The position numbers were made by a program, and so were the translations under genes. From NCBI RefSeq assembly GCF_015645385.1, contig NZ_JADOET010000003.1:62001-126000 (forward strand): DNA of 64,000 nucleotides, read 5' to 3'. The DNA comes from Winogradskyella marina. GTDB lineage: Bacteria > Bacteroidota > Bacteroidia > Flavobacteriales > Flavobacteriaceae. Under the pieces are notes generated by a model that did not search any database, was not told the DNA's origin, and was given only the letters and a program-made list of their open reading frames with translations. This document shows positions 1 to 8,955 of the stretch, piece after piece (position 1 is the first letter of the stretch; every line of letters starts with the position of its first letter).

Positions 1-146
1 GAAATTTATGGTTTTAAATACCGAAAGATGCTTAAGAAAACACTTTAAATAAAATAGATATTTTTAAATTCACCAATAAATTAAGAAAAGTAAACAAGAT
101 ATTAGTCTTGTATCTAATTATGCCATCCAAACTAACTCATAAAACT

Positions 147-344
147 ATGAAATCACTAACAAAAAGAAAAACAATAGCCCTTTTATGCTCGGGAATATTT
201 ATTATTTCTATAGCTCAACTTGTAGCACATTTTTCGCTAATTAACGATTTTGTCAAAGGAGCTGCTTTGGGAGTTGGAATTGGAGTATTAGTAATCGCTT
301 TAATTTCGGGCAATTTTAAGACACAAACAAAATCATCAAACTAA
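147..344 (+). CDS. small two-helix membrane protein, unknown function
   Basis: Unrecognised protein of 65 residues if started at the ATG at 147; an in-frame ATG at 108 would add 13 polar residues. A basic start (KSLTKRKT) is followed by two hydrophobic stretches, about residues 11-28 and 34-52, and a short polar tail (KTQTKSSN), so a small inner-membrane protein is likely. Its stop codon at 342-344 lies inside the region where the following pseudouridine synthase reading frame is already open in another frame. No known domain is visible and no function is proposed. Confidence 0.55.
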   Translation: MKSLTKRKTIALLCSGIFIISIAQLVAHFSLINDFVKGAALGVGIGVLVIALISGNFKTQTKSSN

Positions 345-385
345 CAGAAAACCATAAGGTCTCTAAGCGTACAACTCCTATTCGA

Positions 386-1204
386 TTGCAGGAATATGGT
401 GTCGGGATTTTTGATAGCTTCCCAACCAAATCTGCTTTAAAAAAAGCATTAAAAAAAGGCTATATTACAGTCAATGGTAACGCTGCTACTTCCGCTACAT
501 TTATTAATGGTGGTGAGCTTATCAGCTTATCCGTTCCCGAACATGTGAATCCTAAGAAACGTTTAATTTTTAAACTCAAGGTTTTATTTGAAGATGATTA
601 TTTAGCCGTAATTCACAAACCTGCAGGAATTTTAGTCAGTGGCAACCACTTTAAAACCATTACTAATGCTTTAATTCAAAATCTAAAACCAAGTCCTCTA
701 GATGATGCCACCCAACCACAACCTGTGCATCGTTTAGATTTTCCTACCACTGGCATTTTATTAATAGGAAAAACCAAGCGTAGTATTCGCGCTTTAAATA
801 AATTATTTGAAGACAGAGCGATAAAAAAAACCTATTATGCTGTTACCATTGGTAGCATGAAAGCCGAAGGTCGTGTTATAACAGAAGTAGATGGAAAAGC
901 CAGCGAATCTATTTACAAAGTACACCAAACTGTTGCATCAACTCGATTTGGATATCTTAATTTAGTGGAATTAGAACCTTCGACAGGACGACGACATCAA
1001 CTACGAAAACATTTAGCTAGCATTGGAAACCCAATTCTCGGTGACAAAGATTACGGCATTGCATCGCTTATTTTAAATGGGAAAGGCTTATACCTACACG
1101 CCTATAGTTTAAACTTTGTGCATCCTTTTACAAAAGAAGAATTGTATTTAAAAGATGACTTCCCTGTAAACTTTAAAAAGATTTTTAATATTTTAGAACC
1201 TTGA
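386..1204 (+). CDS. RluA-family rRNA/tRNA pseudouridine synthase, start uncertain
   Basis: Isomerises uridine to pseudouridine in structured RNA. From the TTG at 386 it is 272 residues. The catalytic motif is HRLDFPTTG with the aspartate at residue 118, a variant of the usual HRLD-x-x-T/S-G. It is followed by the family's YYAV and GRRHQLRKH blocks. The N-terminal part resembles an S4-like RNA-binding segment (ALKKALKKGYITVNG). No ATG or GTG is available; the open frame continues upstream to a stop at 317-319, and the residues encoded there (HKVSKRTTPIRLQEY) look like protein. The real start may therefore be a rare codon upstream. The RNA target cannot be told from sequence. Confidence 0.85.
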   Translation: MQEYGVGIFDSFPTKSALKKALKKGYITVNGNAATSATFINGGELISLSVPEHVNPKKRLIFKLKVLFEDDYLAVIHKPAGILVSGNHFKTITNALIQNLKPSPLDDATQPQPVHRLDFPTTGILLIGKTKRSIRALNKLFEDRAIKKTYYAVTIGSMKAEGRVITEVDGKASESIYKVHQTVASTRFGYLNLVELEPSTGRRHQLRKHLASIGNPILGDKDYGIASLILNGKGLYLHAYSLNFVHPFTKEELYLKDDFPVNFKKIFNILEP

Positions 1205-1238
1205 AATTAAACACTAAATAGTTTCAACAAACTAAGGC

Positions 1239-2471
1239 TTATTTGTTTTTAGCCTCAATCCATTTACTCATATACTTAGTACTCTGCATAGATTGATGCC
1301 TAAATAATTGCCCAATAAAATTATTTTGGCGATGCGTTTCTAGATGATCAGAGAGCCAGTTAACATGTGTCGCAAAGTTACCTTCAAAATTAGCCTTATT
1401 AAAACGTTGGTCTAACACCTTAAATCCATTGTTCTTTTTTACTGACCAAAGATCCAAATTGGTATAAAGCGCTACAGCTTTGTCAGCAAAGGCTTCAGGA
1501 TTATCTCCTATTAAACCGTTGCTTTCCAATTCACCAAACATGCCTTCCGCTGCAATAGTAGACATGACACATGGTGTTCCATTTTGCATCGCATCGATTA
1601 ATTTGCCTTTAAGTCCTGCGCCAAATCTTAAGGATGCTAAGCAAACTCTTGCTTGTTCCATCACAACATTTACATCTTCTGCAAAACCTTTAATGAAAAA
1701 GCCTTCTTTTGGTTTATTGAGTTGTGTTACTTTTTGCGATTCATAAGCACCGTAAATATGCAATTCCGCTTTCGGTAAGCGTTGTCGTATTAATGGCCAA
1801 ATCGTCTGTTTTAGATATAAAACGGCATCATAATTTGGAGCGTGAAGAAAGTTGCCAATAGTTATAAAATGTTGCCGGGCTTCAAACGTTGGCACCTGAT
1901 TTTTTTCGTCTTCAGAAATAGGCTCTAATAAAAATGGTAAGTAATACAGTAAACTTTTATCAATTTTAAATTGATTGGTTAATATTTCTATCTCAGCTTC
2001 AGAAATCATCAAACTCAAATCACAGCGATAGATACTTGCAATTTCACGTTTGGTGGTATCGTTTTGAAGGTGCGATTTAGTAACTGACTCATTTTGTTTT
2101 AAAGCCACTTCCCTAGCCTTTCGTAAGCCATGAAAATCTTCTGTATCTAATATTCTAAAAGCATTTGGGCATTGTTCTGAAACTCGCCAACCGTATTGTT
2201 CTTCGGTCATAAACCTATCGAATAAAACCACATTGGGATTTAGTACCTTTACAAAATCATCAAAACCAGAATCATTTAAAAGAATGGGCTTCGTTACAAC
2301 ATTTATACTATTTAAATCAAAGGTATTATCAGACGTTTTAGCCGCAGAAGAAAAAACCACATCATAACCTTGGTTTTGAAATTGAGCAATTAACTGAAGG
2401 ATACGACGGCCTGCTGCAGAACTTTTTGGCTCTGGCCAAACAAAACCGATAACAAGTAATTTTTTTTTCAT
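1239..2471 (-). CDS. GT-B fold glycosyltransferase (group 1/GT4-like)
   Basis: Predicted cytoplasmic glycosyltransferase of 410 residues, started at the ATG giving MKKKLLVIGF; an upstream in-frame start would add seven unlikely residues. The N-terminus has the GT-B pattern (LLVIGFVWPEPKSSAAGRR, a loop seen in glycan-transferring GT4 enzymes). The C-terminal half carries the donor-binding region FGAGLKGKLIDAMQNGTPCV followed by STIAAEGM. This arrangement is typical of nucleotide-sugar-dependent transferases making surface polysaccharide or glycolipid. It stands alone on the minus strand, facing the pseudouridine synthase, so the context gives no substrate. Confidence 0.82.
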   Translation of the reverse strand: MKKKLLVIGFVWPEPKSSAAGRRILQLIAQFQNQGYDVVFSSAAKTSDNTFDLNSINVVTKPILLNDSGFDDFVKVLNPNVVLFDRFMTEEQYGWRVSEQCPNAFRILDTEDFHGLRKAREVALKQNESVTKSHLQNDTTKREIASIYRCDLSLMISEAEIEILTNQFKIDKSLLYYLPFLLEPISEDEKNQVPTFEARQHFITIGNFLHAPNYDAVLYLKQTIWPLIRQRLPKAELHIYGAYESQKVTQLNKPKEGFFIKGFAEDVNVVMEQARVCLASLRFGAGLKGKLIDAMQNGTPCVMSTIAAEGMFGELESNGLIGDNPEAFADKAVALYTNLDLWSVKKNNGFKVLDQRFNKANFEGNFATHVNWLSDHLETHRQNNFIGQLFRHQSMQSTKYMSKWIEAKNK

Positions 2472-2599
2472 GTAACAATTACAAAATTCCAACTAAAAAA
2501 TCCCAAACACCAATTGGTCTGCTTAGAATTTAATTTTTATAATCTTAATTATTGATTAATTTTATTCCGAAGAATCGGGACTAAATTAAACATTTTCTA

Positions 2600-3163
2600 G
2601 TGACCAAAGCAGAACTCTATAAGGAATTAAATTACGTCAATCATTCGCGAGACAAACGATTGAAATACGCCAAACTCATCATTGACAATCCAGAATTAAT
2701 CACGCCACTTTTAGAAATTTTATTTGATGTGGATGATAAAATTTCGTGCAGAGCCGCTTGGGTATTAGAGTTTATGTGTGGCGAAAATCTCGATGCTATA
2801 ATTCCACATCTAGATATGTTTACTAACAATATTTCAAAAGTTCATTTAGATCCTGCAGTTAGACCTATAGCTAAGATTTGTGAGTATTTAACTAAAGCTC
2901 ATTATTCTAAAACAGACAATGCTCTTAAAACCGCACTATCCGAAATTCATAAAGAAAAAATTGTAGAGGCTTGCTTCGACTGGATGATTAACGACGAAAA
3001 AATTGCACCAAAAGCCTATAGCATGAATAGTTTATACCTCTTAGGCACTGAATACGATTGGATTCATCCTGAACTCAGTATTATTTTAGAACGCGATTAT
3101 GAGATGCAAAGTTCAGGATTTAAGGCAAGAGCTAAGCATATTTTAAAGAAGATAAAAAAATGA
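2600..3163 (+). CDS. HEAT-like alpha-helical protein upstream of purB
   Basis: A 187-residue all-helical protein starting at GTG (2600). Paired helices with HEAT-like character run through it (LITPLLEILFDVDDKISCRAAWVLEFM; DAIIPHLDMF; AVRPIAKICEYL). No signal peptide, membrane segment or catalytic motif is visible. It lies 84 bp upstream of purB on the same strand. Proteins of this type next to purB in flavobacteria are sometimes labelled adenylosuccinate lyase, but none of the lyase signature residues are present here, so I treat it as a scaffold-like protein of unknown role. Confidence 0.75.
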   Translation: MTKAELYKELNYVNHSRDKRLKYAKLIIDNPELITPLLEILFDVDDKISCRAAWVLEFMCGENLDAIIPHLDMFTNNISKVHLDPAVRPIAKICEYLTKAHYSKTDNALKTALSEIHKEKIVEACFDWMINDEKIAPKAYSMNSLYLLGTEYDWIHPELSIILERDYEMQSSGFKARAKHILKKIKK

Positions 3164-3216
3164 TAAAATACTAAAAAACTATCATCTCAAAACCTATAAC
3201 TCTTAACTAACTTCCT

Positions 3217-3224
3217 TATATTTG
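3217..3224 (+). promoter_or_regulatory. TATATTTG, candidate -7 element for purB
   Basis: The octamer matches the Bacteroidetes -7 consensus TAnnTTTG and sits 23 bp before the purB ATG. No convincing TTG at the -33 position was found, so the call rests on the -7 box and its placement. Confidence 0.4.
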
Positions 3225-3247
3225 AAGCTTCAAAAAAACCAATATAA

Positions 3248-4591
3248 ATGGCACTTTCACCTCTTAATGCAATTTCACCAATCGATGGTAGATACCGATC
3301 TAAAGTTGATGCTTTAGGCAACTATTTTTCTGAAGAAGCACTGATTAAATATCGTGTTTTAGTAGAGATTGAATACTTTATTGCACTTTGTGAAATACCA
3401 TTACCTCAGCTAGAATCTGTTTCTAGTTCTGTTTTTGAAGATTTAAGAGCTATTTATAAAAATTTCACAGCTGTTGATGCTTCGGCAATTAAAGAGATTG
3501 AAAAAGTTACCAATCACGATGTTAAAGCCGTTGAGTATTTTATAAAGGACAAATTTGATGCGTTAGGTTTATCTGCTTACAAGGAGTTTATTCATTTTGG
3601 CTTAACCTCTCAGGATATTAACAACACAGCAATTCCGTTGAGTATTAAGGATGCTATGAATGATGTGTATGTTCCTGAATATACTGCCTTATTAGAAAAA
3701 ATAGAAGGGCTAGCAAAAGATTGGGCAGATATCCCAATGTTAGCAAGAACTCACGGACAGCCAGCCTCTCCAACGCGTTTAGGAAAAGAAATAGACGTTT
3801 TTGCAGTACGATTAAAAGAGCAATTCAATTTATTAAACGATGTGCCAAGTGCTGCTAAATTTGGTGGTGCAACAGGGAATTTTAACGCGCATAAAGTCGC
3901 TTACCCTCAAATTGATTGGAAAGCATTTGGAACACAATTTGTCCAGGAAAAGTTAGGCCTACACCATTCATTTCCAACAACGCAGATAGAACATTACGAT
4001 CATGCGGCGGCATTATTTGATGGTTTAAAACGCATTAATACCATAATTATAGATTTAGATAGAGATATTTGGACTTATGTTTCAATGGACTATTTTAAAC
4101 AAAAAATAAAAGCTGGTGAAGTTGGAAGTTCTGCCATGCCACACAAAGTAAATCCTATCGATTTTGAAAATAGTGAAGGAAACTTAGGTATAGCAAACGC
4201 TATTTTTGAACATCTTTCTGCCAAATTACCAATTTCTAGATTGCAACGCGATTTAACAGATAGTACGGTTTTAAGAAATGTTGGTGTGCCATTTGGACAT
4301 ACGCTTATTGGTTTTAAATCTACTATTAAAGGCTTAGGTAAACTATTATTAAACGAACCTAAATTTGCTAAAGACTTAGAACATAATTGGGCTGTTGTAG
4401 CTGAAGCGATTCAGACGATTCTGAGACGTGAAAGTTATCCAAACCCTTACGAGGCTTTAAAAGGTTTAACGAGAACTAACGAAGCGATTACACAAAGCTC
4501 TATTTCAAATTTTATTGATACCTTAGAGGTTTCAGATGCTATTAAAACAGAATTAAAAGCAATTACACCAAGTAATTATACAGGTATTTAA
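3248..4591 (+). CDS. purB: adenylosuccinate lyase
   Basis: Catalyses two fumarate-releasing steps in purine synthesis: SAICAR to AICAR and adenylosuccinate to AMP. It is a cytoplasmic homotetramer of the fumarase/aspartase superfamily. At 447 residues it is of normal length for the bacterial enzyme. The superfamily signature loop GSSAMPHKVNPIDFEN is present with its catalytic serine, as are TSQDINNTA and ARTHGQPASPT with the catalytic-region histidine. The start at ATG 3248 gives the expected N-terminus (LSPLNAISPIDGRY). A small membrane protein gene starts 5 bp after the stop codon. purL, the other purine gene here, is about 36 kb away. Confidence 0.97.
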   Translation: MALSPLNAISPIDGRYRSKVDALGNYFSEEALIKYRVLVEIEYFIALCEIPLPQLESVSSSVFEDLRAIYKNFTAVDASAIKEIEKVTNHDVKAVEYFIKDKFDALGLSAYKEFIHFGLTSQDINNTAIPLSIKDAMNDVYVPEYTALLEKIEGLAKDWADIPMLARTHGQPASPTRLGKEIDVFAVRLKEQFNLLNDVPSAAKFGGATGNFNAHKVAYPQIDWKAFGTQFVQEKLGLHHSFPTTQIEHYDHAAALFDGLKRINTIIIDLDRDIWTYVSMDYFKQKIKAGEVGSSAMPHKVNPIDFENSEGNLGIANAIFEHLSAKLPISRLQRDLTDSTVLRNVGVPFGHTLIGFKSTIKGLGKLLLNEPKFAKDLEHNWAVVAEAIQTILRRESYPNPYEALKGLTRTNEAITQSSISNFIDTLEVSDAIKTELKAITPSNYTGI

Positions 4592-4596
4592 CCTTT

Positions 4597-4833
4597 ATGA
4601 AATTAGCAAACCTTATACCAAAAACAACAGATGCTATCGTTTTATGCTGTGTCACCCTTTTGACACTTTGTTTCTTTATTGCTGGCTTGTTTGATGTGTT
4701 AGATTACCTTATTGTAAAAGGTATTTTGATTCTAAGTTTTGGGGTTTTATTCGGTTTAGCAGTTATGTTTGCGATTAAAAATAAGGCAAAAGAAAATCGC
4801 CTTGAAGATAATCCTCAAGACGGTTCACATTAA
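4597..4833 (+). CDS. small two-helix membrane protein
   Basis: A 78-residue protein with two hydrophobic segments, about residues 15-34 and 37-60, separated by only a few residues. A charged C-terminal tail follows (KNKAKENRLEDNPQDGSH). It starts 5 bp after purB and is probably cotranscribed with it. No domain is recognisable, so the link to purine synthesis is positional only. Confidence 0.6.
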   Translation: MKLANLIPKTTDAIVLCCVTLLTLCFFIAGLFDVLDYLIVKGILILSFGVLFGLAVMFAIKNKAKENRLEDNPQDGSH

Positions 4834-5016
4834 CATTTAAATAAAGATACCAAATACACCTTAACATAGCCGATTAAATTAGCTTCTATTTCCTTTATAT
4901 TTCAACATAAAATATGATCGTTACTATAACTATGCTTAAATTTTCTGATTTATCTAAAGAAAATATATTTCAAATTTATTATCAACTATCTTAAAGTGTA
5001 CTTGGTAGTTGTCAGT

Positions 5017-5562
5017 TTATTTAAAAAAGTCGGTTAAATCTTTAAGTTGATTTTCATCAAAATCGGCCTTTTCTAATATAGACGTTAAGGATACTAACTT
5101 ATTAGCATTCATATCGTCACCTAATACTCTAGCAATCATAAAGCCTTTGTCTTTAGCATGACCAAAGATGATGAGTTCATCAATATTTTCTATATCTCCT
5201 AAAGATTTCACTACAAACTTTCCGTCCACAGAATTGCCACCACGCATTAAATCCTCATATTTAGGGTCTTTCAGAATGGTGTTTATTTTTTCTAATTCTA
5301 TTTTGTATGCTTCAGCATCTGTATCTTCTTTCTTAAAAGTCAATACATTCAACTTATCGACAGACTCATAGGCTTCTTTCTGTTCATCAGTTAATTCAAC
5401 ATCTTCAACATTTATAAAACTTGTTGGTACATCAAACGTTGAAAAGCCTGGTTTTAACTCGTTATCTACATAATAGGTTTGTAATGTAGGCCCTTGATTA
5501 CAACTTGTAAAAGCTGTAACCAAAAGCAACATTACTATTGATTTTTTGATTGATTGTATCAT
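5017..5562 (-). CDS. DUF4252 lipoprotein
   Basis: A 181-residue predicted lipoprotein. The signal peptide (MIQSIKKSIVMLLLVTAFTSC) ends in the lipobox FTSC, so the cysteine at residue 20 would be lipidated. The mature part matches the DUF4252 family of Bacteroidetes, whose biochemical role is unknown. It is the last gene of a four-gene minus-strand cluster led by an ECF sigma factor, 15 bp after a second DUF4252 gene. The cluster order suggests an envelope-response regulon member, which is inference. Confidence 0.8.
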   Translation of the reverse strand: MIQSIKKSIVMLLLVTAFTSCNQGPTLQTYYVDNELKPGFSTFDVPTSFINVEDVELTDEQKEAYESVDKLNVLTFKKEDTDAEAYKIELEKINTILKDPKYEDLMRGGNSVDGKFVVKSLGDIENIDELIIFGHAKDKGFMIARVLGDDMNANKLVSLTSILEKADFDENQLKDLTDFFK

Positions 5563-5577
5563 GTGTATTAATTTATA

Positions 5578-6147
5578 TTACTTATCACCTACTTTATTCA
5601 ATTGCTCACCTCCTGGAATATCCAACTTACTGGTTATTTTAGAGATTTGTCTTAAATCTATATCACCTGTTAAAGACAGAACTACAGTTTCAAAAACACG
5701 CTTCTTTCCGTTAATTTCTATATCTGTACCTTCTGTGAGTGCTTTTAGGCCAGTCATATACATCAATAATTCTTTTACATGGTTTTCGTCTTTACCTTCT
5801 TTTACGTAAAACTTAATGTTTTGCTCACCATCCTTAAAACGCATTAACTCTTCTAGTTTAGTAGAACTTAAATACGATTCTACTGTGTTTTTCATATCAG
5901 AAGACACTTTATCATCACCTGTTGTAAATACTTTAAGTCCTGTAATTTTCTTAACCATTTCTAATAATTTCTGATCTTCAGGATCATCCATATCCATATC
6001 AATACTGGCTAACATTCTAATCATTTTCTGATTGATTACAAAAGATGTAACTTCATCGTTATCTTCATATTTATCGAAAATACCTTGAGCAAATGTTAAT
6101 ACTGGTGCCAATAAAAAGGCTGTTATAATTACTATTTTTTTACTCAT
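5578..6147 (-). CDS. DUF4252 secreted protein
   Basis: Started at the ATG at 6147 this is 189 residues with a clean cleavable signal peptide (MSKKIVIITAFLLAPVLTFAQ); the longer open frame to 6195 would place 16 polar residues before it. The mature domain has the DUF4252 pattern of a hydrophobic beta strand, a long helix and the terminal VVLSLTGDIDLRQISKIT. There is no lipobox, so it is probably soluble in the periplasm. Its neighbour is a lipoprotein with the same domain, presumably an old duplication that separated into lipidated and soluble forms. Confidence 0.8.
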   Translation of the reverse strand: MSKKIVIITAFLLAPVLTFAQGIFDKYEDNDEVTSFVINQKMIRMLASIDMDMDDPEDQKLLEMVKKITGLKVFTTGDDKVSSDMKNTVESYLSSTKLEELMRFKDGEQNIKFYVKEGKDENHVKELLMYMTGLKALTEGTDIEINGKKRVFETVVLSLTGDIDLRQISKITSKLDIPGGEQLNKVGDK

Positions 6148-6214
6148 GGTTATGCTATTATTTTGGTATTCGTGAAAATTTTTCAAATTTTTCATAATTT
6201 CTAATTTTTCTGTG

Positions 6215-6700
6215 TTACTTGTTTTTTAAAATTTTGTTTGTCATTGTGTTAAATTCACTTAGCTTACTTGCTTGTTTAGCGCCTTCATCGATGTTCTCAC
6301 CAGCTACAGCTAAATTTGTTAATTGTGTTTTTCCTTCATTCATCCCAAGAGAGATTAAATTAAAAGCTTCCATCGTTTGGTTATACACCATAAGAGCTTC
6401 TTGTTTTTCTTCTTCCGTAGGACCCATAAAACTTGGCACAATTAAACCAAGCATTAGAACGGCAACAGCTGCGACAGAAATCCATTGATACAATTTTGTT
6501 TTCTTAGAGTTTAATGGAACGTCTTTGGTATACTGTTCTTGTTTTGATTGCGAAAAGTACTGAAACATAGGTTTGTAATGCTCTAAATGTGCTGCCACAT
6601 TATCGCTAGCGAAATACGCTTTTAATTGCGCTTCTTCTTGCAAAGATGTTTCTGCATTATGATACTTTTCTATTAAGTCTTCTATATTATTTAATACCAT
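6215..6700 (-). CDS. single-pass membrane protein, anti-sigma-like
   Basis: 161 residues: a cytoplasmic-looking acidic N-terminus (about 1-70), one membrane helix (about 73-92, WISVAAVAVLMLGLIVPSFM) and a helical external C-terminus. It overlaps the ECF sigma gene by 14 bp, the usual coupling of sigma and anti-sigma genes. No zinc-binding ZAS motif (HxxxCxxC) is present, so the assignment rests on topology and position only. Confidence 0.65.
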   Translation of the reverse strand: MVLNNIEDLIEKYHNAETSLQEEAQLKAYFASDNVAAHLEHYKPMFQYFSQSKQEQYTKDVPLNSKKTKLYQWISVAAVAVLMLGLIVPSFMGPTEEEKQEALMVYNQTMEAFNLISLGMNEGKTQLTNLAVAGENIDEGAKQASKLSEFNTMTNKILKNK

Positions 6701-7196
6701 GTTGATGTGTATTAGTTAATTTTTCTCGTATTGTTTTTCGTGCTCTAGATAAATTGACTCTAACCGCTGTTTCATTCATGTCTAACATTTTAGCGATGTC
6801 GCTGTAATCATAGTCTTCAATATCTCTTAGCTGTACTATTATTTTTTGTTGTTCTGGTAGGTCTTCCATTATTTTTGACACCCAATCCACGCTATCTTTT
6901 GCTTCAACTTGATTTTGCAATGACGAACTGCTATCCGTATAATTACTATGAACAATTTTTAAATTAGAGGCTTGTTTCGATTTTAAGCGATCTAAGCAAA
7001 AATTCTTTGTCATCGTCATTGAAAATGCTTCAACATTTTTATAGTCACCAATCTTTTTATTATTCTTCCATAATTTCAAAAGTATTTCTTGTGTAGCATC
7101 TTCTGCTTCTTCACGAGAAACCAGTAATCGTTTCGCTAAACGAAATACCTTATCCTTAAATGGCATTACTAAGCTTACAAAATCTGCTTGCTTCAT
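6687..7196 (-). CDS. ECF-type RNA polymerase sigma factor
   Basis: 169 residues, the normal ECF length, containing only regions 2 and 4. Region 2 shows the core-binding segment RLLVSREEAEDATQEILLKLWKN. Region 4 shows the helix-turn-helix DYSDIAKMLDMNETAVRVNLSRARKTIREKL. It heads a minus-strand cluster with a membrane partner and two DUF4252 proteins, which are probably its regulator and targets. It is divergent from the S41 peptidase gene across a 165-bp AT-rich gap. Confidence 0.93.
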   Translation of the reverse strand: MKQADFVSLVMPFKDKVFRLAKRLLVSREEAEDATQEILLKLWKNNKKIGDYKNVEAFSMTMTKNFCLDRLKSKQASNLKIVHSNYTDSSSSLQNQVEAKDSVDWVSKIMEDLPEQQKIIVQLRDIEDYDYSDIAKMLDMNETAVRVNLSRARKTIREKLTNTHQHGIK

Positions 7197-7361
7197 TATT
7201 GTTTTGATTGGTTGGTGAAGTCAATATTACTCGCCTTCATTATTACGACGATACACTTTACGTTTTGTTACAAACATTTTTTTTTATTTATAATAATGTA
7301 AGTAAATTTAGAGTTTTAGTATAATAAAAGAAAAATTGCTACTCAATAAAGAAAAATAACT

Positions 7362-8876
7362 ATGAAAAAGTTTACGATTTTACTGCTAACTTGTATTACT
7401 GTGTTTACAATAACAAGTTGCTTTGAAGACATGGATGATATCGCTGTTTCAAACGTGCAAATAAACAACTTTGTTTGGAAAGGCTTGAATGTCTTCTACG
7501 CATATAAAGATAATATTCCAGATTTAGCAAACGATCGTTTTAGCTCTAACGACAATTATTCTAATTATCTAAATAGCTATTCTTCACCCGAAGCGTTATT
7601 TGAATCTTTACTTTATTTACCAAATGATGTGGATGAGTTTAGTGTTATTGTTCCTAATTTTTTAGATTTAGAACAACAGTTACAGGGCACATCTCTTAAT
7701 AATGGAATGGCTTTTGGTTTAGTGAAATTACCAAATGCTGCAGAAGATATCATTGGTTATGTACGCTATGTTTTACCTAATACAGATGCCGAAGCGAAAG
7801 GGATTTCTAGAGGAATGATTTTTAACACTATTGATGGCATTAGAATAACAGAAACAAATTTTCGTGATTTATTTAGCCCAACAACCTATACCATAGGCTT
7901 GGCTGATTACGATAATAATAACACAACAGAAACAAGAACCGATGATGTTATTACACCAAATAATACGTCGATTACACTTACAAAATCAGAATATACAGAA
8001 AACCCTATTTTAACTCATAATGTTCTTAATGTTGGTGGAAGCTCAATAGGTTATTTAATGTACAATGGCTTTAGAATTGGCAACGATAATCTTGATGAAT
8101 TAAATAATGTATTTGCAGAATTTCAGTCTGCTGGTATTTCTGATTTGGTTTTAGATTTACGTTATAATGGTGGAGGTAGCGTTGATACAGCCATTTGGCT
8201 AGCGTCTATGATAACTGGTCAATTTACTGGTGAAGTTTTCTTTAAGGAAAAATGGAACAGTGACATACTTGCTCAGTTTGAACAAAACAACCCTGACGCT
8301 TTACTAAATCCGTTTGTAACACAAATGACCAAACAAAATAGTGATGGAGACATCACCTACCAGCAATCTATAAACAGTTTAAACTTAAATAAGATTTATA
8401 TTATTACAACAGGAAGTAGCGCTTCTGCGAGTGAACTTATAATAAATGGTTTAACACCTTATATTGATGTTGTGCAAATTGGTTCAACGACACGAGGTAA
8501 ATCTCAAGCTTCGAGAACGATCTATGATTCTTCAGATTTTTCTAGAGAAAATGTAAACCCTAATCATATGTACGCTCTGCAACCGTTAATTTATGAAGCA
8601 CAAAATGCAGATGGATTTTCAGAATTTTATGATGGCTTAAGTCCAGATCCATTATTTGAAATATCTGAATTTTACGAAAACCTTAATCAACTTGGTAATC
8701 CTGAAGAACGTTTATTAGCAGAGGCTATTGCAGACATTACAGCCTCAGGTCGTACAGGTATATCATCGCAACAACCAGAACCGTTAAAGCAAATTAGTGA
8801 TCAAAATTTTGAAAATCCTTTTAGGTTCGATATGGTAGATGATAGACCATTAGAATCCAATATTTTTCAGCAATAA
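7362..8876 (+). CDS. S41-family C-terminal processing peptidase lipoprotein
   Basis: A 504-residue predicted lipoprotein (signal ending ITSC near residue 20). It contains a PDZ-like segment (about 110-170, IGYVRYVLPNTDAEAKGISRGMI) and an S41 tail-specific protease core. The core motifs are LVLDLRYNGGGS (about 263-275) and TTGSSASASE (about 345-355), which holds the expected nucleophilic serine. It would act in the periplasm or outer-membrane inner leaflet on proteins with exposed C-termini. It is monocistronic, with a strong terminator directly after the stop codon. Confidence 0.88.
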   Translation: MKKFTILLLTCITVFTITSCFEDMDDIAVSNVQINNFVWKGLNVFYAYKDNIPDLANDRFSSNDNYSNYLNSYSSPEALFESLLYLPNDVDEFSVIVPNFLDLEQQLQGTSLNNGMAFGLVKLPNAAEDIIGYVRYVLPNTDAEAKGISRGMIFNTIDGIRITETNFRDLFSPTTYTIGLADYDNNNTTETRTDDVITPNNTSITLTKSEYTENPILTHNVLNVGGSSIGYLMYNGFRIGNDNLDELNNVFAEFQSAGISDLVLDLRYNGGGSVDTAIWLASMITGQFTGEVFFKEKWNSDILAQFEQNNPDALLNPFVTQMTKQNSDGDITYQQSINSLNLNKIYIITTGSSASASELIINGLTPYIDVVQIGSTTRGKSQASRTIYDSSDFSRENVNPNHMYALQPLIYEAQNADGFSEFYDGLSPDPLFEISEFYENLNQLGNPEERLLAEAIADITASGRTGISSQQPEPLKQISDQNFENPFRFDMVDDRPLESNIFQQ

Positions 8877-8880
8877 AACT

Positions 8881-8920
8881 AAAAAAGCCGCTTTTACAAA
8901 TTGTGAAAGCGGCTTTTTTA
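8881..8920 (+). terminator. intrinsic terminator after S41 peptidase
   Basis: A GC-rich stem (agccgctttt paired with gaaagcggct) around a 9-nt loop ends in a T run. The A run on the other side makes it usable in both directions, which would also serve the small minus-strand frame at 8956-9063. Confidence 0.88.
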
Positions 8921-8955
8921 ATTCAAAATAAACAGCCTTAGTTATTCAAAGCTTA

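Noticed and set aside
2569..2586. Hairpin ttccgaagaatcggga before the HEAT-like gene
   Set aside because: Could be a fragment of the same repeat family as 10281-10304, but only a 5-6 bp stem is left, too little to call.
4914..4994. 26-residue plus-strand frame (MIVTITMLKFSDL...) between purB operon and DUF4252 cluster
   Set aside because: Very short, no promoter, hydrophobic segment or terminator; its length is expected by chance in AT-rich DNA.
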